From positions 62,001 through 126,000 of the forward strand of contig NZ_JAEHFY010000006.1 in the NCBI RefSeq assembly GCF_016623585.1: 64,000 nt of DNA, written 5' to 3'. Positions within the stretch are counted from its first letter, which is position 1. Each line of letters starts with the position of its first letter. The translations under genes were made by a program, and so were the position numbers. Source of the stretch: Pedobacter segetis (GTDB taxonomy: Bacteria > Bacteroidota > Bacteroidia > Sphingobacteriales > Sphingobacteriaceae). Below, piece after piece: positions 63,695 through 64,000 of the stretch. The notes under the pieces were generated by a model. The model was not told the DNA's origin. It worked only from the letters and a program-made list of their open reading frames with translations, and did no database searches.

Positions 63695-64000
63695 CTAACT
63701 AAACTTTAGCCTTAGGCTATTGCTTACCACACTAACAGAACTTAAGGCCATTGCCGCACCGGCAATCATTGGGTTTAGCAGAAAGCCATTTATGGGAAAA
63801 AGGAGGCCTGCAGCTAAAGGAATACCGATAATATTATAAATAAACGCCCAAAAAAGATTTTGTTTGATTATCCTAACGGTTTGCTTTGATAATTTAATTG
63901 CCTCAGTGATTTTATCCAAATCTGAAGAAATTAATGTGATTTTTGCTACATCAATGGCAATATCAGAACCCTTTCCCATTGCAATGGAAACATCGGCCCT
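63695..64000 (-). CDS. Copper-type P1B ATPase, C-terminal end (N-terminus outside window)
   Basis: The frame enters from the window edge and ends at 63695, giving 101 residues. [15 protein letters not shown] is the end of the hinge (GDGxND-A-x2-x(D)) of P-type ATPases. It is followed by two membrane segments and the typical [23 protein letters not shown] tail of Cu/Ag-exporting ATPases. The catalytic core is outside the window. It pumps Cu(I) from the cytoplasm. Next to a metallochaperone gene, as usual. Confidence 0.9.
   Translation of the reverse strand, partial: RADVSIAMGKGSDIAIDVAKITLISSDLDKITEAIKLSKQTVRIIKQNLFWAFIYNIIGIPLAAGLLFPINGFLLNPMIAGAAMALSSVSVVSNSLRLKFS

Overview
The window looks like chromosomal DNA of a member of the Bacteroidota, most probably a Sphingobacteriaceae bacterium close to Pedobacter. 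This rests on: AT-rich DNA (judged by eye, not computed); promoters of the Bacteroidota type (TTG, 19-20 bases, TAnnTTTG); proteins carrying type IX secretion (T9SS) C-terminal features; a Rho with a long charged insertion; a small bacterial SRP RNA; and interspersed hairpin elements and low-complexity intergenic filler of a kind I recall from this phylum. I saw no tRNA, rRNA, insertion sequence, prophage or CRISPR array. Most of the window is ordinary core genome.

Layout. 1-3300: two secreted proteins, the first cut by the window edge. 3300-11100: a GH13 glucan enzyme, RNase R, two adjacent tandem-repeat arrays, a polyprenyl diphosphate synthase, a 3-hydroxyacyl-CoA dehydrogenase and a metallo-beta-lactamase-fold hydrolase. 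11100-16900: a minus-strand run (sirtuin, Dph6-like ligase, rpiA, lolD-like ATPase, an ATP-grasp-like and HAD-like pair, an S41 lipoprotein peptidase). 17100-26000: an alcohol dehydrogenase, a sigma factor coupled to a membrane-anchored trypsin-like protease, a tiny lipoprotein, smc, a second sigma factor and fructose-bisphosphate aldolase. 26100-27000: accD. 27140-35472: the complete histidine operon hisG-D-C-B-H-A-F-IE, preceded by a His-rich leader peptide and interrupted before hisIE by a decayed toxin-antitoxin pair. 35700-41300: gpsA, an efflux adaptor and TolC pair, a polysaccharide deacetylase, a fructose-6-phosphate aldolase and the SRP RNA. 41400-50150: a DEAD-box helicase, pyrF, rho, pssA, purS, an Hpt protein, folK and sppA. 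50300-57600: a PolX-like protein with GT9 and SixA, then a coupled set GT2, sigma factor, rsmG, dprA, and a YjbQ protein. 57800-64000: GH25 lysozyme, an acidic conserved protein, tdk, a T9SS subtilase, a metal-binding chaperone and the C-terminal end of a copper P-type ATPase.

The observations I consider most worth following are: (i) the His-rich leader peptide with a well-formed promoter ahead of hisG; (ii) a toxin-antitoxin pair inside the his operon, with an intact antitoxin and a PIN toxin broken by about three frameshifts; (iii) a PolX-like protein whose three polymerase aspartates all appear replaced while its PHP nuclease motifs are intact; (iv) a sigma factor translationally coupled to a protein joining an anti-sigma-like cytoplasmic region to a periplasmic protease; (v) two tandem arrays (29 bp x 6, and 50/36 bp x 9) that share a 9-bp core in opposite orientation; and (vi) a 9-bp inverted repeat lying over the promoter of a sigma-factor gene.
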